From Aeromicrobium stalagmiti (lineage in GTDB: Bacteria > Actinomycetota > Actinomycetes > Propionibacteriales > Nocardioidaceae), in assembly GCF_013283745.1 (NCBI RefSeq), contig NZ_JABSTZ010000005.1, forward strand, positions 124,001-188,000: a stretch of 64,000 nucleotides of DNA. Reading direction: 5' to 3'. Every line of letters begins with the position of its first letter. Positions within the stretch are counted from its first letter, which is position 1. The position numbers were made by a program, and so were the translations under genes. The notes beneath the pieces are model-generated. The model was not told the DNA's origin. It worked only from the letters and a program-made list of their open reading frames with translations, and did no database searches. Positions 39,801 to 46,905 of the stretch are shown here, piece after piece.

Positions 39801-41467
39801 TCCTCGGTGCCCGCGGCGATGTTGACCGAGAACATGCCGCGATCGGGGATCGTGCCGCCGCTGGTGACTGCGAGGCGCTGCGCCCCCGGGCGGCCGGTCA
39901 GGGTGCCGGCGTCGCGGTCCCACACCAGACGCGGGCGCAGCTCGGCGAACTCGTCGGAGGGATAGCGGCCCGAGAGCAGGTCGAGGGTCGCGTCGTAGGC
40001 AGACCTGGGCAGCGTCGCGAATGGGGCGCTGCGGCGCACCGTGTCGAACCACTCCTCGACGTCGATGCTCTCGAGCGCGGTGACGGCGACGGTCTGCTGG
40101 GCGAGGATGTCGAGCGGGTTGGCCGGGATGTCGAGCCGCTCGATCATGCCCTGCTGCATGCGGGACGTCGTGACGGCCGAGCCGAGGAGGTCCTGCCGGG
40201 AGGTGGGGAACATGACGCCGCGCGACAGCTCGCCGACCTGGTGGCCGGCGCGGCCGACCCGCTGCAGGCCGCTGGCGACCGAGGGCGGGGTGGACACCTG
40301 GATGACGAGGTCGACCGCGCCCATGTCGATGCCGAGCTCGAGGCTCGACGTGGCGACGACGCACCGCAGCCGGCCCGACTTGAGCTCGTCCTCGATGAGG
40401 GACCGCTGCTCCTTGCTGACCGAGCCGTGGTGGGCGCGGGCGAGGACGGCCTCGGCGCCCTCGGACTGGGCGCTGCCTCCCATGACCTGGGCGGGGGAGC
40501 GGCCTGCAGGGGGTGCGGTCTCGTCGGAGCCGAGGTGGGTGGCATAGGCCTCGTTGAGACGGGCCGTGAGTCGCTCGGCGACACCGCGGGAGTTGACGAA
40601 GACGATCGTCGAGCGGTGCTCGAGCACCCGCTGCATGACGGCCTCCTCGACGTGCGGCCAGATGCTGCCGCGCGGCTGACCGCCATCGGTGTCGTCGACC
40701 GAGCGCGCACCGCTGCCCTCGTCGCGCGGCGGTGCCGGGATGTTGGTCATGTCGTCGACCGGCACGGCGACGTGCATCTCGAGCCGGCTGGGTGACTCGG
40801 GCGCCACGACCTGGACCCGGCTCGACCCGGCGAGGAACCGGGCCACCTCGTCGTGCGGGCGGACCGTCGCGCTCAGCCCGATGCGACGGGCCGGCGACTC
40901 GAGCAGCGCATCGAGCCGCTCGAGGGAGAGCGCCAGGTGGGCGCCGCGCTTGGTGCCGGCCACGGCGTGGATCTCGTCGATGATGACGGTGTCGACGCTG
41001 CGCAGGGTCTCGCGCGCGGCGGACGTGAGCATCAGGAACAGCGACTCGGGCGTCGTGATGAGGATGTCGGGCGGACGGCTGACGAGGGCGCGTCGGTCGC
41101 GCTGCGACGTGTCGCCGGAGCGCACGCCCACCGTCACCTCGCGGAACTCGTCGCCGCGCCGGGCCGCCGCCTGGGTGATGCCGACCAGTGGCGAGCGCAG
41201 GTTGCGCTCGACGTCGACCGCGAGCGCCTTGAGCGGCGAGATGTAGAGGACGCGGGTGCCCTCGGACTCGCCCGCGTGCATCAGCCGGTCGATCGCTGAC
41301 AGGAACGCCGCCAACGTCTTGCCCGATCCCGTCGGCGCCACGACCAGCACGTGCTCGTCGCCGGCCACGCCCTGCCACGCGCCCACCTGTGCGGGGGTCG
41401 GAGCGTCGAAGGACTCGGCGAACCACGCCCGGGTCGCGGGCGCGAATCTCTCGAGCGGGTCGGACAT
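36884..41467 (-). CDS. lhr: Lhr-type ATP-dependent helicase
   Basis: A 1527-residue superfamily 2 helicase with 3'-5' polarity in characterised relatives. N-terminal motifs: APTGSGKTLAAFLS (motif I), VIIDEIHAVAGTKRG (motif II, DEIH), LSATVRP (motif III) and QRVGRAGHQVGE (motif VI). The long C-terminal half matches actinobacterial Lhr length (about 1500). It forms an operon with nei2. The reverse strand of this gene carries long open frames that are only shadows. Confidence 0.96.
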   Translation of the reverse strand: MSDPLERFAPATRAWFAESFDAPTPAQVGAWQGVAGDEHVLVVAPTGSGKTLAAFLSAIDRLMHAGESEGTRVLYISPLKALAVDVERNLRSPLVGITQAAARRGDEFREVTVGVRSGDTSQRDRRALVSRPPDILITTPESLFLMLTSAARETLRSVDTVIIDEIHAVAGTKRGAHLALSLERLDALLESPARRIGLSATVRPHDEVARFLAGSSRVQVVAPESPSRLEMHVAVPVDDMTNIPAPPRDEGSGARSVDDTDGGQPRGSIWPHVEEAVMQRVLEHRSTIVFVNSRGVAERLTARLNEAYATHLGSDETAPPAGRSPAQVMGGSAQSEGAEAVLARAHHGSVSKEQRSLIEDELKSGRLRCVVATSSLELGIDMGAVDLVIQVSTPPSVASGLQRVGRAGHQVGELSRGVMFPTSRQDLLGSAVTTSRMQQGMIERLDIPANPLDILAQQTVAVTALESIDVEEWFDTVRRSAPFATLPRSAYDATLDLLSGRYPSDEFAELRPRLVWDRDAGTLTGRPGAQRLAVTSGGTIPDRGMFSVNIAAGTEETGSRKVGELDEEMVYESRINDVFALGATSWRIQEITHDRVMVTPAFGQPARLPFWKGDAVGRPYELGEAIGTFVREASALAPEQLAEHTAALGLDRRAADNLGTYLADQKAATGQVPSDRTLLVERFRDELGDWRVVLHSPFGRRVHAPWALAVAARIVERYGMDGSVVASDDGIVARIPDTETEPPGGDLFVFEADDLDKIVTEEVGGSALFASRFRECAARALLLPRRNPGSRAPLWQQRQRSAQLLDVARKYPSFPILLETARECLQDVYDLPALTALTRRIASREVQIAEVTTERASPFAQNLLFGYVAAFLYEGDTPLAERRASALTLDPTLLAELLGRAELRELLDPDVLERTELELQRLTDDRRAKDLEGVADLLRMLGPLTLEEVTARVQPDVAADAAAWLDELRDARRAIEVSMAGEIRWAVVEDAGRLRDALGVVVPLGISEAHLESAADPLTDLVSRHTRTHGPFTTEEVAARFGLGTAVVLQVLRRLSRDGRLTEGEFRPHATGSEWVEPGVLRRIRSRSLAAARQQVEPVDPGTFARFLPSWQGVGGTLRGTDGVLTAIDQLAGLALPASAWESLVLPARVRDYSPSMLDELTSAGEVAWSGAGTLPGNDGWVQLHPADFVLRAAGAPPPADEGLHAAITEALDGGGAFLFRQLVDALGSDGRNSDQPAPPDHTAVAEALWDLVWSGRVSNDTFAPLRTLVGRGGAHRTTRPTPRARIHGRRTRSPRVALQGPPTVSGRWFALTETTGDATALQLARTEALVGRYGVVTRGSVMAEQTPGGFAGVYRVLRELEQTGSVLRGYYIETLGAAQFAATSTVDRMRAHATDDERPTDAAALTLAATDPANPYGAALAWPGRAADDESARHRPARKAGSLVVLHDGRLVAYLERGGKKALVFDDDPARLAAAAASLASTVRGRRISRLTIETAGGQPVASTAFGEALLEAGFERTIKGLRLDA

Positions 41468-41576
41468 GCTTCCATCGTCCCAGCAGGGTCGGACAACCGC
41501 TCGGGACCGTGGCCGGCGGCCTGCTCCGTGACGCTAGGCTGATGTCTCGCTGCGTTCGACGAAAAGGGGACGGCAC

Positions 41577-42305
41577 GTGTCGGACACCTCCGTGCGGCGG
41601 CTGGCCCTGCTCGCTGCTGTCGGGCTCGTCGTGGTCGTGGCCCTCGGTGCGGTCCTCGGGTCGTCTGCGACCGCCCGCGACCTGCAGCCGGCTGCGGAGA
41701 AGGCTCTCGTCTCGGCCGGTCTTGATGGCGTGCTGGTCGACGTCGACGGCCGCGAGGTCGTGCTCAGCGGCGGCAGCTCGGCCGACCTGCGCGAGGCCCA
41801 GGGCGTCGTCGAGGACGTCCGCGGCGTGCGGTGGGCCCGCATCGCCCGCGACCGCGACGACCGGCGCGACGACGAGGCGCGACCGCCCGTCTTCGACCGC
41901 GCGACGATCGAGCTGACGCGCCAGGGCGATCTCGTCGACATCGGCGGGGTCGTGCCCGACCCGGACGCCGCCGCCGAGATCAAGGCTGCCGCGTCGCTCG
42001 GGTTCGAGGCTACGGTCTCGGGCGACCTCGCCGTCGACGATGCCGTGGCCGCGGAGCCGTGGGTCGCGGCGCTGCCCGACCTGCTCGGCGATCTCGCAGG
42101 AGTCACGGACCTCGTGCTCGGGATCGACGGCCGGGGGACGGTCGAGATCGGGGGCACCGTCGGGAGCAGGGCCGAGCGCCGGGACGTGCTGGACCTCGTG
42201 GCCTCCGCCCTGCCCGACCTCGACGTCGTCGACGGGCTCGCGGTCGACTCCGGTGACGTGGACGTCGCAGCGGCCCGCGACGACGTCGTCGTGAGGGGGA
42301 GCTGA
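41577..42305 (+). CDS. Membrane-anchored BON-like protein
   Basis: A 242-residue protein with one N-terminal TM helix (RLALLAAVGLVVVVALGAVL) and an extracellular part of tandem BON-like units. Each has a helix, then a strand of the type VLVDVDGREVVLSGG or LVDIGGVVPDPDAAAEIKAA. The layout resembles ArfA/OmpATb without the OmpA domain. The start is GTG 41577. It lies 3 bases upstream of a small membrane gene, probably its partner. Confidence 0.75.
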   Translation: MSDTSVRRLALLAAVGLVVVVALGAVLGSSATARDLQPAAEKALVSAGLDGVLVDVDGREVVLSGGSSADLREAQGVVEDVRGVRWARIARDRDDRRDDEARPPVFDRATIELTRQGDLVDIGGVVPDPDAAAEIKAAASLGFEATVSGDLAVDDAVAAEPWVAALPDLLGDLAGVTDLVLGIDGRGTVEIGGTVGSRAERRDVLDLVASALPDLDVVDGLAVDSGDVDVAAARDDVVVRGS

Positions 42306-42308
42306 GTC

Positions 42309-42689
42309 ATGTCGACCTACACGATCGGCGAGATCCTCGTCTGGCTGGTCCTCGCTGGATTGCTCGGCTTCGTCCTCGGGTGGCTCGTGCGCGAGCTGCA
42401 GCTGCGCGCCAAGCGGCAGGCGCAGGGCGCCTCACCTGCTCCGGAGCAGAGGCCAGAACCAGAGCCCGAACCAGAACAAGAGCCGGAACCCGAGCCGGAA
42501 CCAGAGCCAGAACCAGAACCAGACCCCGAGCCCGAATCGGAGCCCGAGCCCTCGATCAAGGGCAAGACCAGCTCGATGATCTATCACTCCCCGGACAGTC
42601 CGGCCTATGCGCGCACCAAGGCCGACGTGTGGTTCCGCACGCCCGAGGAGGCGGAGGCGGCCGGCTTCCGCAAGCCCAAGAACGCCTAG
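42309..42689 (+). CDS. Membrane protein with Pro-Glu repeats and a sunset-like domain
   Basis: A 126-residue protein in three parts: an N-terminal TM helix ([19 protein letters not shown]), a Pro-Glu repeat tract of about 35 residues that would span the cell wall as a stiff acidic rod, and a C-terminal module containing [27 protein letters not shown] and EAAGFRKP. That module fits the domain now called sunset in actinobacterial proteins. The repeat DNA (GAGCC/GAACC units, about 42455-42550) may vary in length. It is coupled to the BON-like gene. Confidence 0.75.
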   Translation: MSTYTIGEILVWLVLAGLLGFVLGWLVRELQLRAKRQAQGASPAPEQRPEPEPEPEQEPEPEPEPEPEPEPDPEPESEPEPSIKGKTSSMIYHSPDSPAYARTKADVWFRTPEEAEAAGFRKPKNA

Positions 42690-42735
42690 GGCACGCCTGC
42701 GCGGAGGCTGACCCGCGATGGGGCATGCTGGCCGC

Positions 42736-43773
42736 ATGAACCTGCGTCTCCTGGTCGTCGCGTCTGCCGCGAGCATCGCCCTCGCCGCCTGCTCGTCGTC
42801 GGACTCCCCGGAGCCGACGTCGCCCGACGCGAGCCAGGGATCGGCCGAGAAGCTGGTCGAGATCTCCCCGCTGACGGGCAGGGCGATGACGAAGGGACGT
42901 CCCGACAACCCGGTGTTCGTGGTCAAGATCGAGAACACCGCCGGGGGATCGCCCCAGTACGGCCTCGACCGCGCCGACATGATGCTCGAGGAGCTCGTCG
43001 AGGGCGGCCTCACCCGGCTGGCGGCGTTCTACTACTCAGCCCTGCCGGAGAAGGTCGGTCACGTGCGGTCGCTGCGGACGAGCGACATCGGCATCGCCGG
43101 CCCGGTCGGCGGTCAGATCGTCGCGTCGGGTGGCGCCAACGGCGCCTACAACAAGGTCGAGAAGGCCGGCATCACGGTGTTCTCCGAGGACGCCGGCTCG
43201 CCCGGGTTCAGCAGCGACCCGCTGAAGGTGCGGCCCTACAACCGCCTGATCAATCTCAAGACCGTCAACAAGTCGGCGAAGCGGACGACGATCAACGGCC
43301 CCTACCTGCCGTGGACGCCCAGGAAGGCCGCGAAGGCCACGGCCACCCCCGAGCCGACCGGATCGGCGACGGCGCCGTCGGCTGCCAAGAAGGCGACCAC
43401 CGCGACGGTGCGCTTCTCCAACTCGACCGCGACGTCGTGGGCGCTCAAGGGCAAGAAGTGGATGCGCACCAACGGTCACGCCGAGGCGGGCAAGGACTTT
43501 GCCGCCGACACGATGATCGTGCTGTTCTGCCGCGTCGGCGACGCCGGCTACACCGATCCGGCCGGCAACCCCGTGCCGGAGACGGTGTTCGAGGGCAGCG
43601 GCGAGGCGAAGGTCTTCCGCGGCGACGAGGTCACCAGCGTCACGTGGCGCAAGCCGAGCCTGGAGGAGGGGCTGACGTTCGAGACCGCAGACGGTGCTCC
43701 CTTCACGATCGATCCCGGTCGCGTGTTCCTCGAGCTGGTCCCGAAGGACGCCGGCTCGGTCAACGTCGGCTGA
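42736..43773 (+). CDS. DUF3048 (YerB-like) lipoprotein
   Basis: A 345-residue lipoprotein. Signal peptide with lipobox IALAAC, Ser/Asp/Pro-rich linker, then the DUF3048 domain. Conserved pieces are ENTAGGSPQYGLDRADMMLE, HVRSLRTSDIGIAGPVGG and YNRLIN. A Lys/Ala/Thr-rich insert (KAAKATATPEPTG) interrupts the middle. ATG 42736 is preferred to ATG 42718 because it starts right at the signal sequence. Role in the cell envelope is likely but not defined. Confidence 0.9.
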   Translation: MNLRLLVVASAASIALAACSSSDSPEPTSPDASQGSAEKLVEISPLTGRAMTKGRPDNPVFVVKIENTAGGSPQYGLDRADMMLEELVEGGLTRLAAFYYSALPEKVGHVRSLRTSDIGIAGPVGGQIVASGGANGAYNKVEKAGITVFSEDAGSPGFSSDPLKVRPYNRLINLKTVNKSAKRTTINGPYLPWTPRKAAKATATPEPTGSATAPSAAKKATTATVRFSNSTATSWALKGKKWMRTNGHAEAGKDFAADTMIVLFCRVGDAGYTDPAGNPVPETVFEGSGEAKVFRGDEVTSVTWRKPSLEEGLTFETADGAPFTIDPGRVFLELVPKDAGSVNVG

Positions 43774-43797
43774 GCAGGAGGCGCTCGGTCGAGGCGG

Positions 43798-44457
43798 TCA
43801 GCCGACCGTCGGCAGCAGGCGCAGCCCGCCGAGCAGGGCGCTGATCGTGGCCTGCACGTCGTCGCTGGCGGCATCGGGGTCCTCGGCGTCGGCGACGTAC
43901 TCCGACGCCGACCGGATGGCCCCGTAGAACACGGCGGTGAAGGCCTCGCCGAGCTGCTCGACGCCGCCGAGATCGGTGAGCAGGTCGTCGACGGCACCCT
44001 GCACGATGCCGTAGGACGCGGCCTTCTCGGCCTCCTGCCAGCGCTCGTGCCCCAGGGCGACGGGTCCCTCCTGCATGCAGATGCGGCGGAACTGCGGCTC
44101 GCGGCACACCTCGAGGAACTTCTCGAGGCCGATCTGCGCGCGCTCCCACGGGTCCTTGGACGAGCTGATCGCCTTCTCGATGTCGGCGGTCGTCGACTCC
44201 TGCACCCGCAGGAAGACGTTCTCGAACAGCGCGAGCTTGCTGGGGAAGTGGTGGTAGAGCGCGCCCTTGGTGACGCGGGCAGCCGCGACGACCTCGTCGA
44301 GCGACGTGCCGGCGTAGCCGTGATCGGTGAACAGGGCGGTGGCGCTGTCGAGCAGAGCCCGCTTGGTGCTGGAGGAGTAGTCCTGCCGACGCGACGTCTT
44401 GGAGGTCTTGCGAGCGGTGCGCAGGACGGTCTTCGTCACGCGTGCTGGATGGGACAT
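43798..44457 (-). CDS. TetR family transcriptional repressor
   Basis: A 219-residue TetR protein with a basic N-terminal extension (THKTSR-like Lys/Arg-rich, about 25 residues). The HTH is AGTSLDEVVAAARVTKGALY followed by HHFPSKLALFENVF. The C-terminal ligand domain has GPVALGHERWQEAEKAASYG, typical of one broad TetR subgroup. It is divergent from the gene at 44599. Sites in the shared intergenic region match the operator of the EthA-like gene at 34.6 kb, so it may control both. Confidence 0.92.
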   Translation of the reverse strand: MSHPARVTKTVLRTARKTSKTSRRQDYSSSTKRALLDSATALFTDHGYAGTSLDEVVAAARVTKGALYHHFPSKLALFENVFLRVQESTTADIEKAISSSKDPWERAQIGLEKFLEVCREPQFRRICMQEGPVALGHERWQEAEKAASYGIVQGAVDDLLTDLGGVEQLGEAFTAVFYGAIRSASEYVADAEDPDAASDDVQATISALLGGLRLLPTVG

Positions 44458-44501
44458 GGGTCCAAGTCTACGGTGATGCGGATCTCGTGCCACGGATCAC
44501 A

Positions 44502-44560
44502 TACCGGAGGTTTGCCAATACTCCGGGTCTCCAACATACTGAGAGTACGTACCGAGGGTA
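44502..44560. promoter_or_regulatory. Three TACY-N3-RGTA type TetR operators
   Basis: TACC-GGA-GGTT (44502-44512), TACT-GAG-AGTA (44537-44547) and TACC-GAG-GGTA (44550-44560) lie in the divergent region. Sites 2 and 3 are 13 bases apart and together make a dyad with CATAC/GTATG outer arms. CCGGAG/CTCCGG arms (44504-44526) form an additional inverted repeat. Confidence 0.65.
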
Positions 44561-44598
44561 TGGAACCCTCGATTCGACGGAACAGAAAGGAGCACACC

Positions 44599-45114
44599 AT
44601 GACCTGGGATGCTTACAACCGTCGCAAGGAAACACTCCGCGGAATGCTCGCCGTTGCTGACCTGCAGCGCGACATCACGCTCACCGATCTGATCGACTCC
44701 ACGGAGAACGGCCGTCTGGCCTTCCCGACCGACACCGACCTGCTCTTCGAGCTCCAGATGACCTGGTTCCAGCGCCTCAGCGGCCAGATGGACCGTCTCA
44801 TCTCCGAGGGCGAGGAGGACCCCGAGCTCGTGGCCGTCACGGCGTGGGTCAACACCGCGTCCGAGCTGCCCGGCGTCCGGGCCCTGCTCGACGCCCACCG
44901 CGACGAGCCGGCCCTCCGCAAGGCGTTCGCCAAGGAGCTCGGCTACCTGGCCGCCTCCGCGGGCGTCCCCACCTTCCACCCGGACCTCGCGGCCCGGGGT
45001 CAGCTCATCCAGGACTCCGCTCGTGAGTCGCTGGCCGAGCACGGACCGGTCCAGATCGAGGACGTCGCGCGTCCGGGCCTCATGGCCCGTCTGCGCAGCG
45101 TCATCGCTGCCTGA
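44599..45114 (+). CDS. Hypothetical protein divergent from TetR
   Basis: A 171-residue acidic helical protein with a strong AAAGGAG ribosome binding site. It contains DIDST-like acidic helices and a WFQRLSGQMDRLISEGEEDP segment; no membrane helix or catalytic motif. I do not recognise the family. It is divergent from the TetR gene and probably its target. A bidirectional terminator separates it from the convergent MerR gene. Confidence 0.7.
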   Translation: MTWDAYNRRKETLRGMLAVADLQRDITLTDLIDSTENGRLAFPTDTDLLFELQMTWFQRLSGQMDRLISEGEEDPELVAVTAWVNTASELPGVRALLDAHRDEPALRKAFAKELGYLAASAGVPTFHPDLAARGQLIQDSARESLAEHGPVQIEDVARPGLMARLRSVIAA

Positions 45115-45144
45115 CCCGTTCGTCCCACCGACCACCCCGGTCGG

Positions 45145-45170
45145 CGCCACCTCCCTCCCTCCCGGTGGCG
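45145..45170. terminator. Bidirectional terminator
   Basis: CGCCACC (45145-45151) and GGTGGCG (45164-45170) form a stem between two convergent genes; outer ACCGAC/GTCGGT bases can extend it. Confidence 0.55.
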
Positions 45171-45224
45171 TCGGTCGGGGTCGGTGCGTCTCTGGCCGGG
45201 CGAGCCCCGGCCGGGACATCTGGA

Positions 45225-45977
45225 CTAGGCGAGGCGCGCGGCGATGCCCGCGATCTGCTCGCCGACCTCGACGTCGATCGATTTTCGGATCTCGGAGCGG
45301 AAGATGCCGAGCGTCACCTGGCTGGCGATCGGCAGCAGGCCGTCGATCACGTCGATGATGCGCTGCCAGTCGTGCTCGGGCAGTCCCTTGTCGACGAACG
45401 GCTGGATCAGCTCGTTGGCAACCTCGCGCACGAACGTGTCGGCGATGATCCGCAGGTGCGACTGCAGCAGGGGGAACAGCTCGATGACGCTCTCGGGCGG
45501 CAGGCCGAGCGTCACGGCCGAGGCGCCCGCCCGGACGACCGCCGGCTCGACGAGACGGACCCGGTCACCCTCGAGCTTCTCGACCAGGCCGAGCCCGACC
45601 ATCGACTCGATGAGGGCGTCGTCGCGCTCGACGCCGGCCAGCGCCGCAAGGTCCTCGCGGGCCATGATCTCGTCGCCGTCGTTGTCGGGCAGGTCGAGGA
45701 TCGTCATGAGGTCGAGCGTGTGACCGGCCGCGTGGTGCGGGGCGTTCTGGATGGCCTTCTCGACCGCCGCGAGCGTGAAGCCACGCTCGAGCAGCTGCCG
45801 GATGAGCTGGAGGCGCTGCAGGTGCTCGCGGTTGTAGTAGCCGGTGCGGCCGGCGAGCCGGGGGGCCTCGATCAGGCCCCGGGCGGCGTACGCGCGCACG
45901 TTGCGGACCGTCATCTGAGCCCGCGACGCGAGCTCGTCGATCGTGAGCTCCTCGCCTGAGGTCGGGTCGTCGGCCAT
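45225..45977 (-). CDS. MerR family transcriptional regulator
   Basis: A 250-residue protein with a MerR-type winged HTH at the N-terminus (LTIDELASRAQMTVRNVRAY, then AARGLIEAPRLAGRTGYYN). A long helical domain (about 90-250) without the cysteines of metal sensors follows, so a small-molecule or developmental signal is more likely. Start ATG 45977, divergent from yqgE. Targets are not visible. Confidence 0.88.
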   Translation of the reverse strand: MADDPTSGEELTIDELASRAQMTVRNVRAYAARGLIEAPRLAGRTGYYNREHLQRLQLIRQLLERGFTLAAVEKAIQNAPHHAAGHTLDLMTILDLPDNDGDEIMAREDLAALAGVERDDALIESMVGLGLVEKLEGDRVRLVEPAVVRAGASAVTLGLPPESVIELFPLLQSHLRIIADTFVREVANELIQPFVDKGLPEHDWQRIIDVIDGLLPIASQVTLGIFRSEIRKSIDVEVGEQIAGIAARLA

Positions 45978-46032
45978 GCACGAAGCATAGGGTGTGCCGC
46001 AATCCCCGCACGGCATGGAGGGGAGGGGCATC

Positions 46033-46590
46033 ATGGAGACCATGGACACGCTGCGCGGCCGGTTGCTGGTGGCCACCCCGGCCATCGAGTCGGGACCGTT
46101 CCTGCGCAGCGTCGTGTTCCTGCTCGACCACGACGCCGACGGCGCCCTCGGCGTCATCGTCAACCGGCCGTTGGAGTCGGACGTCGACGACGTCCTGCCC
46201 GACTGGGCGGGGCTCGTCAACGCTCCGGTCTGCCTGTTCGACGGTGGTCCGGTCGCGATGGACTCGGCCCTCGCGCTGGGCGTCGTCGCGGACGACGCAC
46301 CGCCGGTGGGCTGGCGGCAGATGGCCGGCCGGGTGGGTCTCGTCGACCTCGACGGACCGCTGCCGGTGCACGGCGAGCTGTCGGGCCTACGGGTCTTCGC
46401 GGGCTATGCGGGGTGGGGGCCCGACCAGCTCGAGGCCGAGCTCGCCGAGGGGGCGTGGCTGGTCGTCGACGCGCGTGACGATGATCTCATCTCGCCCCAG
46501 CCGGAGACGTTGTGGCGAGAGGTCCTGCGACGCCAGCAGGACGACGTCAGGTTCTGGACGACATTCCCTGACGACCCGTCCGCGAACTAG
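46033..46590 (+). CDS. YqgE/AlgH family protein
   Basis: A 185-residue protein of the UPF0301 family. Family segments: LRGRLLVATPAIESGPFLRS, VVFLLDHDADGALGVIVNRP, LFDGGPVAMDS and VFAGYAGWGPDQLEAEL. Function in the family is not established. ATG 46033 follows GGAGGGGAGGGG; an in-frame ATG at 45994 is rejected as too close to the divergent MerR start. Confidence 0.92.
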   Translation: METMDTLRGRLLVATPAIESGPFLRSVVFLLDHDADGALGVIVNRPLESDVDDVLPDWAGLVNAPVCLFDGGPVAMDSALALGVVADDAPPVGWRQMAGRVGLVDLDGPLPVHGELSGLRVFAGYAGWGPDQLEAELAEGAWLVVDARDDDLISPQPETLWREVLRRQQDDVRFWTTFPDDPSAN

Positions 46591-46611
46591 GACTTGTCAG
46601 TCCTCACTCGT

Positions 46612-46617
46612 TAGACT
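46612..46617 (+). promoter_or_regulatory. Leaderless -10 element (DUF3039 gene)
   Basis: TAGACT ends 6 bases before GTG 46624. Confidence 0.45.
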
Positions 46618-46623
46618 CCCGAC

Positions 46624-46905
46624 GTGGCTTTCTTCCAACGTGGTTCGCAGACGGCACTCGACGAGCGCACCGACGAGCGCGTCGACCAGCGCACGGAGGA
46701 GGGCGATCACGAGAAGTTCTCGCACTACGTCCCCAAGGACGAGCTGACCGAGGCGATGGTCATGGGCAACCCGGTCATCGCGCTGTGCGGCAAGGTCTGG
46801 ACCCCCAGTCGTGATCCGGAGCGCTTCCCGATCTGCCCGGAGTGCAAGGACATCTGGGAGGGCCTCGACAAGGGTGACGAGGGGGACGGCTCGGGTGACG
46901 CGTAG
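46624..46905 (+). CDS. DUF3039 protein with a zinc-ribbon-like motif
   Basis: A 93-residue protein of the actinobacterial DUF3039 family. HYVPKDELTEAMVMGNPVIA is followed by LCGKVWTPSRDPERFPICPE with three cysteines (C, then CPEC), a probable metal site. The C-terminus is Gly/Asp-rich. GTG start with a TAGACT 6 bases ahead. The helicase gene begins 11 bases inside its 3' end, so the two are coupled. Confidence 0.88.
   Translation: MAFFQRGSQTALDERTDERVDQRTEEGDHEKFSHYVPKDELTEAMVMGNPVIALCGKVWTPSRDPERFPICPECKDIWEGLDKGDEGDGSGDA

Noticed and set aside
38438-40795. 785-codon plus-strand frame opposite lhr
   Set aside because: Shadow of the helicase gene; Gly/Glu/Arg-rich composition typical of antisense frames in GC-rich DNA.
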